Made by a program: the position numbers and the translations under genes
The notes under the pieces: model-generated
Told to the model about the DNA's origin: nothing
Seen by the model: the letters and a program-made list of their open reading frames with translations, nothing else
Database searches by the model: none
In this document: positions 1 through 7,529 of the stretch, piece by piece
Layout: each line of letters begins with the position of its first letter
How positions within the stretch are numbered: position 1 is the stretch's first letter
NCBI RefSeq assembly: GCF_009696275.1
Contig: NZ_VUMI01000002.1
Span: 124,001 to 188,000, forward strand
Direction of reading: 5' to 3'
Source: Eisenbergiella porci
GTDB lineage: Bacteria; Bacillota; Clostridia; Lachnospirales; Lachnospiraceae
Length of the DNA stretch: 64,000 nt

Positions 1-669
1 GAACATAACTTGGATAAACAACTTTTGAAAGAAATAGAACTGGAACAGGGAGAACTGCATTTTCTGGTCAAAAAAGGAAATAGGGATGAAGCTTTAGAAG
101 CATTTCGGAAACTTCTGAATCTGCAGAAACAGGCAGATGAACCTATTAACGCTATCCTCAGTACAGGTGTTAATATTAGGAATTACTGCAAAAAAATACT
201 GTTGGAATATGACAAGAGTATCTATGATGTTACGCCATATCAAACCAGCATTTCAGAACTGATCTATCGTTGTATGCATGTCCGTGAGTACATGGAAATC
301 ATGGAAACAATTATTGGGCAGGTTTCAGAATACATTGACGCATCATCCTCCAGAAGAAGTGTACTGATTCAGGAATGTGAGAAATACATTGAAGGAAACT
401 ATGAGAAAAACATCACAGTTGCTGATATTGCGAGAGATATTGGTGTAAGTATGAGTTATCTCAGCAGAATTTTTAAGGACGAGACAGGGCAGACGATTAT
501 CTATACCTTGAGCATGAAAAAGTTGGAAAAGGCCAAAGAATATCTGAGAGAAACCGATATGAAGATTTATGAGGTTGCAGAAGCTCTGGGGTTTGAAAAT
601 ATCACTTACTTCTCCAGATTTTTCAAGAAATATACGAATCTTTCGCCAAAAGAGTATAAAGAAAAATAA
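1..669 (+). CDS. AraC-type transcriptional regulator, 5' end cut by window
   Basis: Only the C-terminal part is visible; the frame is open back to base 1, so the TTG at 10 is probably not the real start. The last 100 or so residues form a two-helix AraC/XylS DNA-binding domain: an IARDIGVSMSYLSRIFK first helix-turn-helix and a VAEALGFENITYFSRFFKK second one, ending in SPKEYK. The preceding charged helical segment resembles the linker of YesN-type response regulators, so the missing part may hold a receiver domain (inference). The gene is clearly more AT-rich than pyrE downstream and sits beside integrase and excisionase relics, so it may be cargo of a mobile element. The DNA-binding role is secure; the signal and targets are unknown. 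Confidence 0.8.
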   Translation, partial: EHNLDKQLLKEIELEQGELHFLVKKGNRDEALEAFRKLLNLQKQADEPINAILSTGVNIRNYCKKILLEYDKSIYDVTPYQTSISELIYRCMHVREYMEIMETIIGQVSEYIDASSSRRSVLIQECEKYIEGNYEKNITVADIARDIGVSMSYLSRIFKDETGQTIIYTLSMKKLEKAKEYLRETDMKIYEVAEALGFENITYFSRFFKKYTNLSPKEYKEK

Positions 670-716
670 GTTAGATAAGGTATTTGGTGAAGGAGCTTGC
701 CGTGTATTGAAGATAA

Positions 717-893
717 GACCATTCGGAGGAGTTAAAGTTTTTAAAAGAAAGATGTACTCATTTGGGAATCGGGCAGACCAAAGCAAGAGAGCTGCTCGCG
801 AATCCGGCAAATGGTTTTACGGTTCGGATTGGAAACAGGCTGTATGCTCATAAGGGGAAGCTGGATATCTGGCTGCTGAACCAGATTGGCTGA
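717..893 (+). pseudogene. Excisionase-like (Xis) relic
   Basis: The frame runs from a stop at 714-716 to TGA at 891-893 without a convincing start codon. It contains LGIGQTKARELL, then NGFTVRIGNRLYAHK, then LDIWLLNQIG. This is the winged-helix layout of small excisionases found with Tn916-family integrases: a recognition helix after GIGQTKA, then a wing with RIGNR. The usual N-terminal initiation region is missing or altered. It lies 90 bp upstream of an integrase relic, the normal xis-int order. I read it as a vestige of a lost integrative element; a short functional protein with a non-standard start cannot be excluded. Confidence 0.55.
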
Positions 894-983
894 AACTAAT
901 TGAAAAAAAATAGTGTGTATGATAATATGAAGAGGATGTTTGATGCTTTCTTTCATGTGGATATGCACAGAAAGGAGGCACAA

Positions 984-1252
984 ATGGGAAAATCCCTTAA
1001 TGGAAAAGAGTTAGGTAGAGGCATTATGCAGAGAAAGAGTGATGGACTCTATCAGGGAAGGTTTGTAAACTGTTTCGGAAAAACGCAGACCATCTATGCA
1101 AAGACGAGATTCGTCAGAAGCTGCGGACAGAGCAGTACGAGGATGAGAAGGCACCTAACGTCATTTCCAAGGATATGACACTGGATGAATGGTATAAAAT
1201 CTGGATGATTTGAGCCGTGCACCTTGAGAGCAAACGTGTAGAAAGTGTGTAG
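984..1252 (+). pseudogene. Tn916-type tyrosine integrase, N-terminal relic
   Basis: ATG at 984 follows an AAGGAGG site and encodes MGKSLNGKELGRGI, GLYQGRF and FGKTQTIYAK, the arm-site-binding AP2-like domain at the start of Tn916-family integrases. The frame breaks near 1100. The next frame continues with KLRTEQYEDEKAPNV and MTLDEWYKIWM before a stop at about 1209. In-frame text after that stop (LESKRVESV, ending at 1252) could be the extreme C-terminus joined by deletion, but that is speculative. The core-binding and catalytic domains (R-H-R-Y) are absent, so it cannot recombine DNA. The scar ends about 60 bp upstream of pyrE. Confidence 0.75.
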
Positions 1253-1314
1253 TAAGGCATTCGGACAAGAACAAAAGGCTGAAAAAGCCCGTAAATACAG
1301 GAGGTTTATTTAGA

Positions 1315-1989
1315 ATGGAAGCATATAAGCAGGAATTTATAGATTTTATGATTGCAAGTGATGTTTTGAAGTTCGGTGATTTTACGCTCAAGAGCGGCAG
1401 AAAATCCCCGTTTTTCATGAATGCCGGCGCATATGTGACAGGAATGCAGCTCCGAAAGCTGGGGGAATACTACGCAAAGGCGATTCATGACAACTACGGG
1501 CTGGATTTTGACATCCTCTTCGGGCCCGCCTACAAGGGTATCCCGCTGTCCGTTGCCACCACAATGGCGATCAGCGAGCTGTACGGAAAGGATATCAGAT
1601 ACTGCTCCAACCGGAAGGAAGTAAAGGATCACGGCGATACGGGTATCCTTCTGGGAAGCAAAATGAAGGACGGCGACAGAGTGGTTATCATCGAGGATGT
1701 AACCACCTCCGGCAAATCCATCGAGGAAACCTTCCCCATCATCAAGGCCCAGGCCGATGTTGAAATCAAGGGACTGATCGTTTCCCTCAACCGCTGCGAG
1801 CGGGGAAAGGGAGAAAAGAGCGCGCTCCAGGAAATCCAGGAGCTGTACGGCTTTCCCGCAAATGCAATCGTAAGTATGGAAGAAGTGGTGGAATATCTGT
1901 ATAATAAACCTCATGACGGCAAGATTATAATTGACGATGCCATGAAAGCATCAATTGATGCATATTATGCGCAGTATGGAGTGAAATAG
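1315..1989 (+). CDS. pyrE: Orotate phosphoribosyltransferase
   Basis: PyrE joins orotate to PRPP to make OMP in de novo pyrimidine synthesis (cytosolic, usually a dimer). The 224-residue product has the family length. The PRPP-binding loop is visible as VVIIEDVTTSGKS (two acidic residues before TTSGKS), and KFGDFTLKSGRKSPFF near the N-terminus is the usual orotate-site lead-in. ATG 1315 has an AGGAGG site about 10 bp upstream. In relatives pyrE commonly follows pyrK-pyrD; here the upstream side is a mobile-element scar, so its own promoter or read-through must drive it. The next small ORF begins 36 bp downstream and may be cotranscribed. Confidence 0.96.
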   Translation: MEAYKQEFIDFMIASDVLKFGDFTLKSGRKSPFFMNAGAYVTGMQLRKLGEYYAKAIHDNYGLDFDILFGPAYKGIPLSVATTMAISELYGKDIRYCSNRKEVKDHGDTGILLGSKMKDGDRVVIIEDVTTSGKSIEETFPIIKAQADVEIKGLIVSLNRCERGKGEKSALQEIQELYGFPANAIVSMEEVVEYLYNKPHDGKIIIDDAMKASIDAYYAQYGVK

Positions 1990-2025
1990 GTTACTTAAGG
2001 GCTGCAAAACAGGAGGACAGCATAT

Positions 2026-2178
2026 ATGGATGAAAAGCTTTACAGAACCATGAAAGGCACCGGGGCGATGAATATCATTCTGGGCATCATTGCCATGGTA
2101 ACAGGAATTGTCAGCGGAACTTTGCTGATTATCGGCGGCGCGAAGCTGCTGTCCGGAAAATCAAAGATTATTTTCTGA
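2026..2178 (+). CDS. Small single-span membrane protein (50 aa), unknown
   Basis: ATG 2026 follows an AGGAGG site at 2011-2016. The product starts with a polar MDEKLYRTMKG segment and then has a glycine-rich hydrophobic stretch of about 30 residues (IILGIIAMVTGIVSG...LLIIGGAKLL), ending in a basic tail. It probably forms one or two membrane helices. It lies between pyrE and another small membrane protein in the same orientation, so it may be part of a run ending with the aminopeptidase. I do not recognise the family. The good ribosome binding site and the compact hydrophobic design argue that it is a real gene. Confidence 0.6.
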   Translation: MDEKLYRTMKGTGAMNIILGIIAMVTGIVSGTLLIIGGAKLLSGKSKIIF

Positions 2179-2306
2179 TTTTGCAGGGTGTCTTTTGTGC
2201 GGCGGCCGGGAGCGGGAGGTTTTTCCCCGGCAGCAGCACGGGGCACCCTTTGACAGCTCCCGGAGCGGGTTTGTAAATTCGCTTACAGGGAAAACGGAGG
2301 AAGCAG

Positions 2307-2624
2307 ATGGGACGTAAATATATTTTTACGAACAAGAAAGAGTCAAAAAAGGGGATCATGTCCGCAGTGCTGGGGATAATTGCCCTCGCATCCCTGTTTT
2401 TTGCCGTATATGAAACCTTCAGGAATCAGGGGCAGGCACTGGTAAAATACGGAGTGGCTGCTTTATTTGCCCTGCTTTTCGCGTTGGCCGGAGTCGTATT
2501 GGGGATCATGTCGAAAATGGAAGAGGACAGATTTTATCTTTTCTCTTATCTGGGGATCATTCTGAACCTGATGGCAATTGCGGGGATTGGATTTATTATT
2601 TATGCAGGAGTGTATGGAATATGA
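2307..2624 (+). CDS. Small multi-span membrane protein (105 aa)
   Basis: The product has a short basic N-terminus (GRKYIFTNKKESKK) and then three hydrophobic segments at about residues 17-36, 46-70 and 80-103, so an integral membrane protein with three helices is likely. It resembles small uncharacterised Lachnospiraceae membrane proteins of this length (possibly DUF6142; family name from memory). ATG 2307 has GGAGG 8 bp upstream. Its stop overlaps the start of the aminopeptidase by 4 bp (ATGA), indicating translational coupling. No catalytic motif is visible and the function is unknown. Confidence 0.7.
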   Translation: MGRKYIFTNKKESKKGIMSAVLGIIALASLFFAVYETFRNQGQALVKYGVAALFALLFALAGVVLGIMSKMEEDRFYLFSYLGIILNLMAIAGIGFIIYAGVYGI

Positions 2625-4714
2625 GTGAGAATAAAAAAGAAGCGGTGCAGGATGAAATGCTGGCGGAACGTTTTGCACTGAGCTGTGAACGAATTGCACA
2701 GATTTTGCAGGAAGAAGCCGTGGACGCCGCATTCAGGGATTATTTTAGACGCACGGCGGGTCTGATTGATCTGTTTGTACAGGAATTCCATTATATTGCG
2801 GACGGAAACCTGGATAAAGCGGGAATAGAGGAGCTCAGGGAGCATAACCGCCGGCTGTATGAGGATATCCTACCTGAAAATTATGGAAAAAGCTACACCA
2901 ACCCGTCTTTTGCCGCCGCCCGCCTGGGGAAGGAATTCGGACAGATGCTCTCCTTCCTGGCTGCGGAGCTGCGCAGCCTGATCGCCTTTGCTTATGAGCA
3001 GGATGTGGAATCCATGGTGATCCGGATGGAGCTGTTTTTAGAGGTTTATCACGCCTTTGTTTCAGCGGCGGAGGAGGGCGTCAGCCCCAGGGCAGAGGAA
3101 ATCAGGGATATGATTTACTGGTTTGCCAGCGACTATTCCGAAACCATGCTGGAAAAAAATATGCGCTCCACCTTCGACTGGAAGGAGGATTTCGCACTGC
3201 GCATCATTATGGACAGTGATTTGCAGGATCTGCGTTATCTTTATCGTTTCGGGGAATATGTAACGGAAAATGAGCTGCGGATGGCCCGTTATGTGAATAG
3301 CCTGCCGGAGGAAAAGATCGCGCTCATGGCGGATACCTATACGGAGGGCTACCGCATCGGCTTTGAGGTGACCGGCAAGGATATCAAGAAGAAAAAATCG
3401 GTGAATATCCGGTATTTCCTCGGCTTTGAACGGGTCGTGCGGAAAGCTGTGGAAAATTTTGCAGGGATTGGGCTTGAATCCGTAATCTACCGGGCGCCAG
3501 CCAGCTTCCTGGAGGGCAGAAAGCTGAGCAAGAACGGGTATTACGGCGCCTGCGCCAATAAACAGTTTGAATACGATCATGGATATGATCAGGCGCTGTA
3601 CTATGACAAAAAATACGTGCATCATCGTCTGGAAAATTACCGAAATGCTCTGGAAAGCGTGAAGGAACTGGCGGCCGTACACGGCGGTCCTGCGGTGATT
3701 GAAGAATTCGGCGGCATTCCCTTTGAACCGGAAAGCAAGGAAGAAAATCTGCGCCTGAATGAGGAACAGCAGAAGCTGGCAGTGGAATTCCAGTCCGCGG
3801 CGGGCGCGCTGATGAATGAATATGTAAAGGGAGAAGAGCGCAGCTTTACGATTATCGCTTTCCCCGTGCCGGAAATAGGGGACAATTTCGAAGAGATTTT
3901 CGATGGTGTGCTGCGTATCAACACGCTGGATTATACCCTGTATCAGGGCATTCAGCAGAAAATCATCGACACGCTGGATAAGGCGGCATATGTCCGCATC
4001 AAAGGCTGCGGCGCCAACAGGACGGATCTGAAAGTGGTACTTCACAGGCTGGAAAACCCGGAGAAGGAAACCAACTTTGAGAACTGTGTGGCCGACGTGA
4101 ATATCCCTGTGGGAGAGGTTTTCACATCCCCGGTGCTGGCGGGTACGCAAGGGAAGCTTCATGTTTCCAAGGTTTATTTGAACGGACTGAAGTATTTGAA
4201 TCTGGAGATTGATTTTAAGGATGGCATGATTGCGGATTACAGCTGCACCAATTTTGACACGCCGGAGGAAAATCGGAAGTTTATCCGGGAAAACGTGCTT
4301 CACCATCATGATACGCTGCCCATGGGTGAATTTGCCATCGGTACCAACACTACGGCGTATGTATTTGCCGATAAATACGATATCGGGGATAAGCTGCCGA
4401 TTCTGATTGCAGAGAAGATGGGGCCTCATTTCGCTGTGGGCGATACCTGCTATTCCCATGAGGAGGAGCTTACAACCTTCAATCCGGACGGAAAGCGCCT
4501 GATTGCCAAGGAAAATGAAGTATCAGCCCTGCGCGGTGAGGATCTGGACAAGGCTTATTTGAACTGCCATACGGATATTACGATTCCCTATGATGAGCTG
4601 GGTGAGCTTACGGCCGTAGACGGCGGCGGACAGGAATACGTGATTATCCGCGACGGCCGTTTTGTGCTGGAGGGCTGTGAAGAGCTGAACAAGGCGTTTG
4701 AAGGCGGGCTGTAA
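2621..4714 (+). CDS. M29-like metallo-aminopeptidase with long N-terminal extension
   Basis: The C-terminal half (about residues 370-697) carries sequence blocks of the aminopeptidase T/AmpS (M29) family: IKGCGANRTDLKV, NIPVGEVFTSPV, MGEFAIGTNTTAYV, PHFAVGDTC and HTDITIPYDELGEL. The acidic and histidine residues in them are candidate metal ligands. Such enzymes remove N-terminal residues from peptides in the cytosol. The N-terminal 370 residues are helical and charged, have no signal peptide, and make the protein much longer than the roughly 400-residue AmpS type. Translation is coupled to the membrane protein upstream by a 4-bp overlap. Class assignment is good; substrate preference is unknown. 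Confidence 0.8.
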   Translation: MSENKKEAVQDEMLAERFALSCERIAQILQEEAVDAAFRDYFRRTAGLIDLFVQEFHYIADGNLDKAGIEELREHNRRLYEDILPENYGKSYTNPSFAAARLGKEFGQMLSFLAAELRSLIAFAYEQDVESMVIRMELFLEVYHAFVSAAEEGVSPRAEEIRDMIYWFASDYSETMLEKNMRSTFDWKEDFALRIIMDSDLQDLRYLYRFGEYVTENELRMARYVNSLPEEKIALMADTYTEGYRIGFEVTGKDIKKKKSVNIRYFLGFERVVRKAVENFAGIGLESVIYRAPASFLEGRKLSKNGYYGACANKQFEYDHGYDQALYYDKKYVHHRLENYRNALESVKELAAVHGGPAVIEEFGGIPFEPESKEENLRLNEEQQKLAVEFQSAAGALMNEYVKGEERSFTIIAFPVPEIGDNFEEIFDGVLRINTLDYTLYQGIQQKIIDTLDKAAYVRIKGCGANRTDLKVVLHRLENPEKETNFENCVADVNIPVGEVFTSPVLAGTQGKLHVSKVYLNGLKYLNLEIDFKDGMIADYSCTNFDTPEENRKFIRENVLHHHDTLPMGEFAIGTNTTAYVFADKYDIGDKLPILIAEKMGPHFAVGDTCYSHEEELTTFNPDGKRLIAKENEVSALRGEDLDKAYLNCHTDITIPYDELGELTAVDGGGQEYVIIRDGRFVLEGCEELNKAFEGGL

Positions 4715-4869
4715 AATAACGTAATTGCCATTGTTTCTTCCCTTTCCTTGAAAATAAGGAAGCCGCCGCCGGAAGATATTTTCTGAATTTGCCCGGAACT
4801 GCAGTTGGGGCAAGGCAGCATCTGGCTATGATTTCTCCGGGTATTCTGATATTGTTCCGGATGCAGTCT

Positions 4870-5157
4870 AGTACAACACAAAATAAAATCTCCGTGACGG
4901 TGACTTTGAATACCTGCGTTCCCGCATTGTTAAGCACCTGGTTTGCTGGCAGAGCGGCAGGGGCTGTATCCTCCGTAAATGCGGATAGTGCGGATAACTG
5001 CTGCATGGCGGCTGACGGATCCGCAAGCAGACTGCCTACCAGGTTCTGCCGTGGGGCAAAGGGCAGCAGCATCCGGAGGGCAACGATGCACCAGATGTAG
5101 TACATCCAGTATCGGTTCAGCCTGGTCTGAACTGTGATTGGAAAAGAGGCAGAGAGG
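4870..5157 (-). pseudogene. M56 (BlaR1/MecR1-type) membrane-domain relic
   Basis: Read on the minus strand from about 5157, the frame gives RLNRYWMYYIW then CIVALRMLLPFAP, the hallmark second-helix region of BlaR1-type M56 sensor proteases (basic segment, YxxW, then RLLLPF). Downstream the reading becomes unrecognisable and no zinc-binding HExxH follows, so only an N-terminal membrane fragment survives. It runs antisense up to the start of the AraC gene at 5158. A BlaI-type repressor partner is not present. Function is certainly lost; family identity rests on one short but characteristic segment. Confidence 0.5.
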
Positions 5158-5997
5158 ATGAAAACAACACTGAAGGGCTGCGTGGTGGAAAAATGTATCC
5201 GTATTTCCGCCCTGTTCAGCGCTTTTGAACGTATTTTTGATAAAGATTATTATTTTGGCGGGGAGACCCATGATTTCTGGGAGCTGGTCTGCGTGGTGGA
5301 AGGGGCTATCCGGGTGACGGCGGGTGAAGATATTTTTATGCTGGAGGAAGGGCAGGCGGTTCTACACAGTCCTATGGAATTTCACAGCTTCTGGTCGGAA
5401 AAGGGGACTATGCCGCATATCATTGTGGTGACCTTTGCCGCGGATGTCATGCCTGCGCTGAAGGAGCGTAGATTCCGGCTGCTGGAGAGGGAGATAGAAA
5501 TGCTTTGCGGACTTCTTTCAGAGTCGGAGCGGATTTTCCGGTTTGAACAGGAGATACTTGTGCATCAGATCAATGCCGGCAGGGAAGTGGATGCCCATCT
5601 GTTCGTCAGCGGGATTGAAAATATTATCCTGTCAGCCTGTTCCAGGCGGGGAGAGGGCTTTACGGTGATTGAATCCGCCGGCGCCGGAAATTACCGCGCC
5701 ATTGTCCGGGTACTGGAGGAGCATATGACGGAGCGGCTGTCTCTTCAGGAGGTGTCCCAGCTGTGCAGTATGAGTGAATCCACCATTAAGAAAACCTTTT
5801 CACGCTATGCGGGAATCGGGATGGTGGAGTATTTTAACCAGATGAAGATGCGGCAGGCGGCAAGGCTTTTAGAGGAGGGGAAAAGTGTGGGCCAGGCTGC
5901 GGAAGCGGTGGGATTCCATGATCAGAATTATTTTAGCACCGTTTTCAAACGAATCGTGGGGATGTCTCCCAGAGCCTACCTGGCGCTGCGGAGGTAG
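5158..5997 (+). CDS. AraC family regulator with N-terminal cupin
   Basis: The N-terminal half is a cupin-type sensor (ETHDFWELVCVVEG, then EEGQAVLHSPMEFHSFW). The C-terminal 100 residues hold the AraC double helix-turn-helix (LSLQEVSQLCSMSESTIKKTF and AAEAVGFHDQNYFSTVFKR, ending MSPRAYL). ATG 5158 is preferred over a GTG at 5134 because AGAGG sits 8 bp before it; this gives 279 residues. The gene directly precedes the GH109-like oxidoreductase at 6214 in the same direction, so control of that gene in response to a sugar is a reasonable inference. No operator could be assigned. Confidence 0.88.
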   Translation: MKTTLKGCVVEKCIRISALFSAFERIFDKDYYFGGETHDFWELVCVVEGAIRVTAGEDIFMLEEGQAVLHSPMEFHSFWSEKGTMPHIIVVTFAADVMPALKERRFRLLEREIEMLCGLLSESERIFRFEQEILVHQINAGREVDAHLFVSGIENIILSACSRRGEGFTVIESAGAGNYRAIVRVLEEHMTERLSLQEVSQLCSMSESTIKKTFSRYAGIGMVEYFNQMKMRQAARLLEEGKSVGQAAEAVGFHDQNYFSTVFKRIVGMSPRAYLALRR

Positions 5998-6157
5998 GAA
6001 AGGATGGCTTTGGCCTGTTCCGTCTGTTGTGTAAGGATAAGCCGGGAGGCTTGGGCAACAGAAAAAATATATATCTGAATTCAAAGATTTTATCCCTCAA
6101 TTCCTATAGAAATATAATTTTGGATATGGTAAAAGTAGAATAAAAGGAAATAAAATA

Positions 6158-6185
6158 GTGACTGTGAGGGGTACTGAACAGTTAC
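6158..6185. repeat. Short GTAAC...GTTAC-type hairpin repeat
   Basis: A 28-nt imperfect inverted repeat runs from GTGACTGT to ACAGTTAC and lies between the AraC gene and the oxidoreductase. It belongs to the dispersed hairpin family also seen at 15858, 22023, 42539, 48422, 49510 and 57735. Confidence 0.5.
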
Positions 6186-6213
6186 ATAAAATAATAAATG
6201 GGGGATAAACCAA

Positions 6214-7425
6214 ATGGAAAAATTAAGGATAGGAGTTATTGGACTGGGAAACAGAGGACATGGGCTGATGAAGGAGGTTATTCTTCAGATGCCGATGGTG
6301 GAGGTAACGGCAGTATGCGATGCTTACGCAGACCGTGCGGAGGAAGGGGGAAGGCTGACGCAGGAAATGTGCGGAAGGCTGCCGGCGGTAACGACGGATT
6401 ACCGTGAGGTCCTGCGCAGGGAGGATGTGGATGCTGTTGTTATTTCCTGTGCATGGGAAAGCCATATCCCGGTGGCGGTGGAAGCCATGAGGGCCGGAAA
6501 AGCAGTGGGAATGGAGGTTGGCGGCGCTTATAGCGTCAAGCAGTGCTGGGATCTGGTGGATGCTTACGAACAGACAGGGACGCCGTTTATGTTCCTGGAA
6601 AACTGCTGCTACGGAAGGCGGGAGCTGATGGCGTTAAATATGGTGAAGCAGGGGCTGTTCGGGGAAGTGGTGCACTGCCGGGGCGGTTATATGCATGATC
6701 TGCGCACGGAGGTGGGGACAGGCTGTGAGATGCGTCATTACCGTCTGCGTAATTACATACACCGCAATGCGGAGAATTATCCTACGCATGAGCTGGGGCC
6801 GATTGCAAAAATTCTTGGCATCAACAGCGGAAACCGTATGCTGACATTGACCTCCATGGCTTCCAATGCGGTGGGGATGCATGCTTATGCCGCGGAGAGG
6901 AATCCGGAGAATAAGGCGTTGGTGAATACGCGTTTTGCCCAGGGAGATGTGGTGAATACTATTATCAAATGTGCGGGAGGGGAAACCATTCTGCTGACGC
7001 TGAATACAACATTGCCCCGGTTTTACAGCAGAGATTTTACGGTATGCGGTACGAAGGGGATGTATGAAGAGGAAAATGACACCGTATTTCTGGATCAGAA
7101 GTATTCAGAGGAAGATGAATTTGCCTTTAGTAAATACTGGGGGAATGCGAAGGAATATGAAAAGGAGTATGATCATCCGATTTGGAAGAGCTTCCTTAAT
7201 GACGGCGTGACCGGAGGGCACGGCGGTATGGACTGGCTGGTATTCAAAGCTTTCTTTGTAAGTGTTCTGGAAAAAAGGCCCTGTCCGATAGATGTTTATG
7301 ATGCGGCGGCCTGGATGAGTATTTCCGCATTAACTGAGGAATCTATTGCCCTCGGCGGGCAGCCGGTGGCAATTCCCGACTTTACAAACGGCATGTGGAT
7401 GAGCCGGGAGGAAACAGCGCTGTAA
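6214..7425 (+). CDS. Gfo/Idh/MocA oxidoreductase, GH109-like
   Basis: Residues 4-15 form the NAD-binding Rossmann loop (GVIGLGNRGHG). The segment with ECW-like spacing (GAYSVKQCWDLVDAYE, then FMFLENCCYGRRELM), the block HRNAENYPTHELGPI and the following ASN-rich part match the bacterial GH109 group, whose members cleave terminal alpha-N-acetylgalactosamine through an NAD-dependent oxidation-elimination mechanism. No signal or Tat peptide is present, so this 403-residue protein is cytosolic. A related sugar dehydrogenase role is equally possible. An AraC regulator lies immediately upstream, and a strong terminator follows 20 bp after the stop. GH109-like is a sequence-block judgement, not proof of glycosidase activity. 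Confidence 0.82.
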   Translation: MEKLRIGVIGLGNRGHGLMKEVILQMPMVEVTAVCDAYADRAEEGGRLTQEMCGRLPAVTTDYREVLRREDVDAVVISCAWESHIPVAVEAMRAGKAVGMEVGGAYSVKQCWDLVDAYEQTGTPFMFLENCCYGRRELMALNMVKQGLFGEVVHCRGGYMHDLRTEVGTGCEMRHYRLRNYIHRNAENYPTHELGPIAKILGINSGNRMLTLTSMASNAVGMHAYAAERNPENKALVNTRFAQGDVVNTIIKCAGGETILLTLNTTLPRFYSRDFTVCGTKGMYEEENDTVFLDQKYSEEDEFAFSKYWGNAKEYEKEYDHPIWKSFLNDGVTGGHGGMDWLVFKAFFVSVLEKRPCPIDVYDAAAWMSISALTEESIALGGQPVAIPDFTNGMWMSREETAL

Positions 7426-7445
7426 AAAACAGATTCACTGAAAAT

Positions 7446-7491
7446 ACCGTCCGATTTCGGAGAGCTTCGGAATCGGACGGTGTTCTTTTCT
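7446..7491. terminator. Bidirectional terminator
   Basis: The stem ACCGTCCGATT pairs with AATCGGACGGT around a GAGAGC loop and is followed by TGTTCTTTTC on the plus strand and TATTTT on the minus strand. It separates the convergent oxidoreductase and M24 peptidase genes. Confidence 0.88.
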
Positions 7492-7529
7492 ACGGACAAA
7501 GGTGCTGCGGACGAGTAGGCGTGTCTGCC

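Noticed and set aside
343-983. Overlapping open frames on both strands at the left end
   Set aside because: They overlap the AraC and excisionase frames and have no ribosome binding site or recognisable product.
3062-4459. Long antisense open frame (465 codons) within the aminopeptidase gene
   Set aside because: It is the shadow of a gene with regular codon bias; no ribosome binding site, and the translation is His/Arg/Ile-rich without motifs.
5134-5157. GTG 5134 as start of the AraC regulator
   Set aside because: ATG 5158 has a Shine-Dalgarno site at the right distance and the extra eight residues are not family-like.
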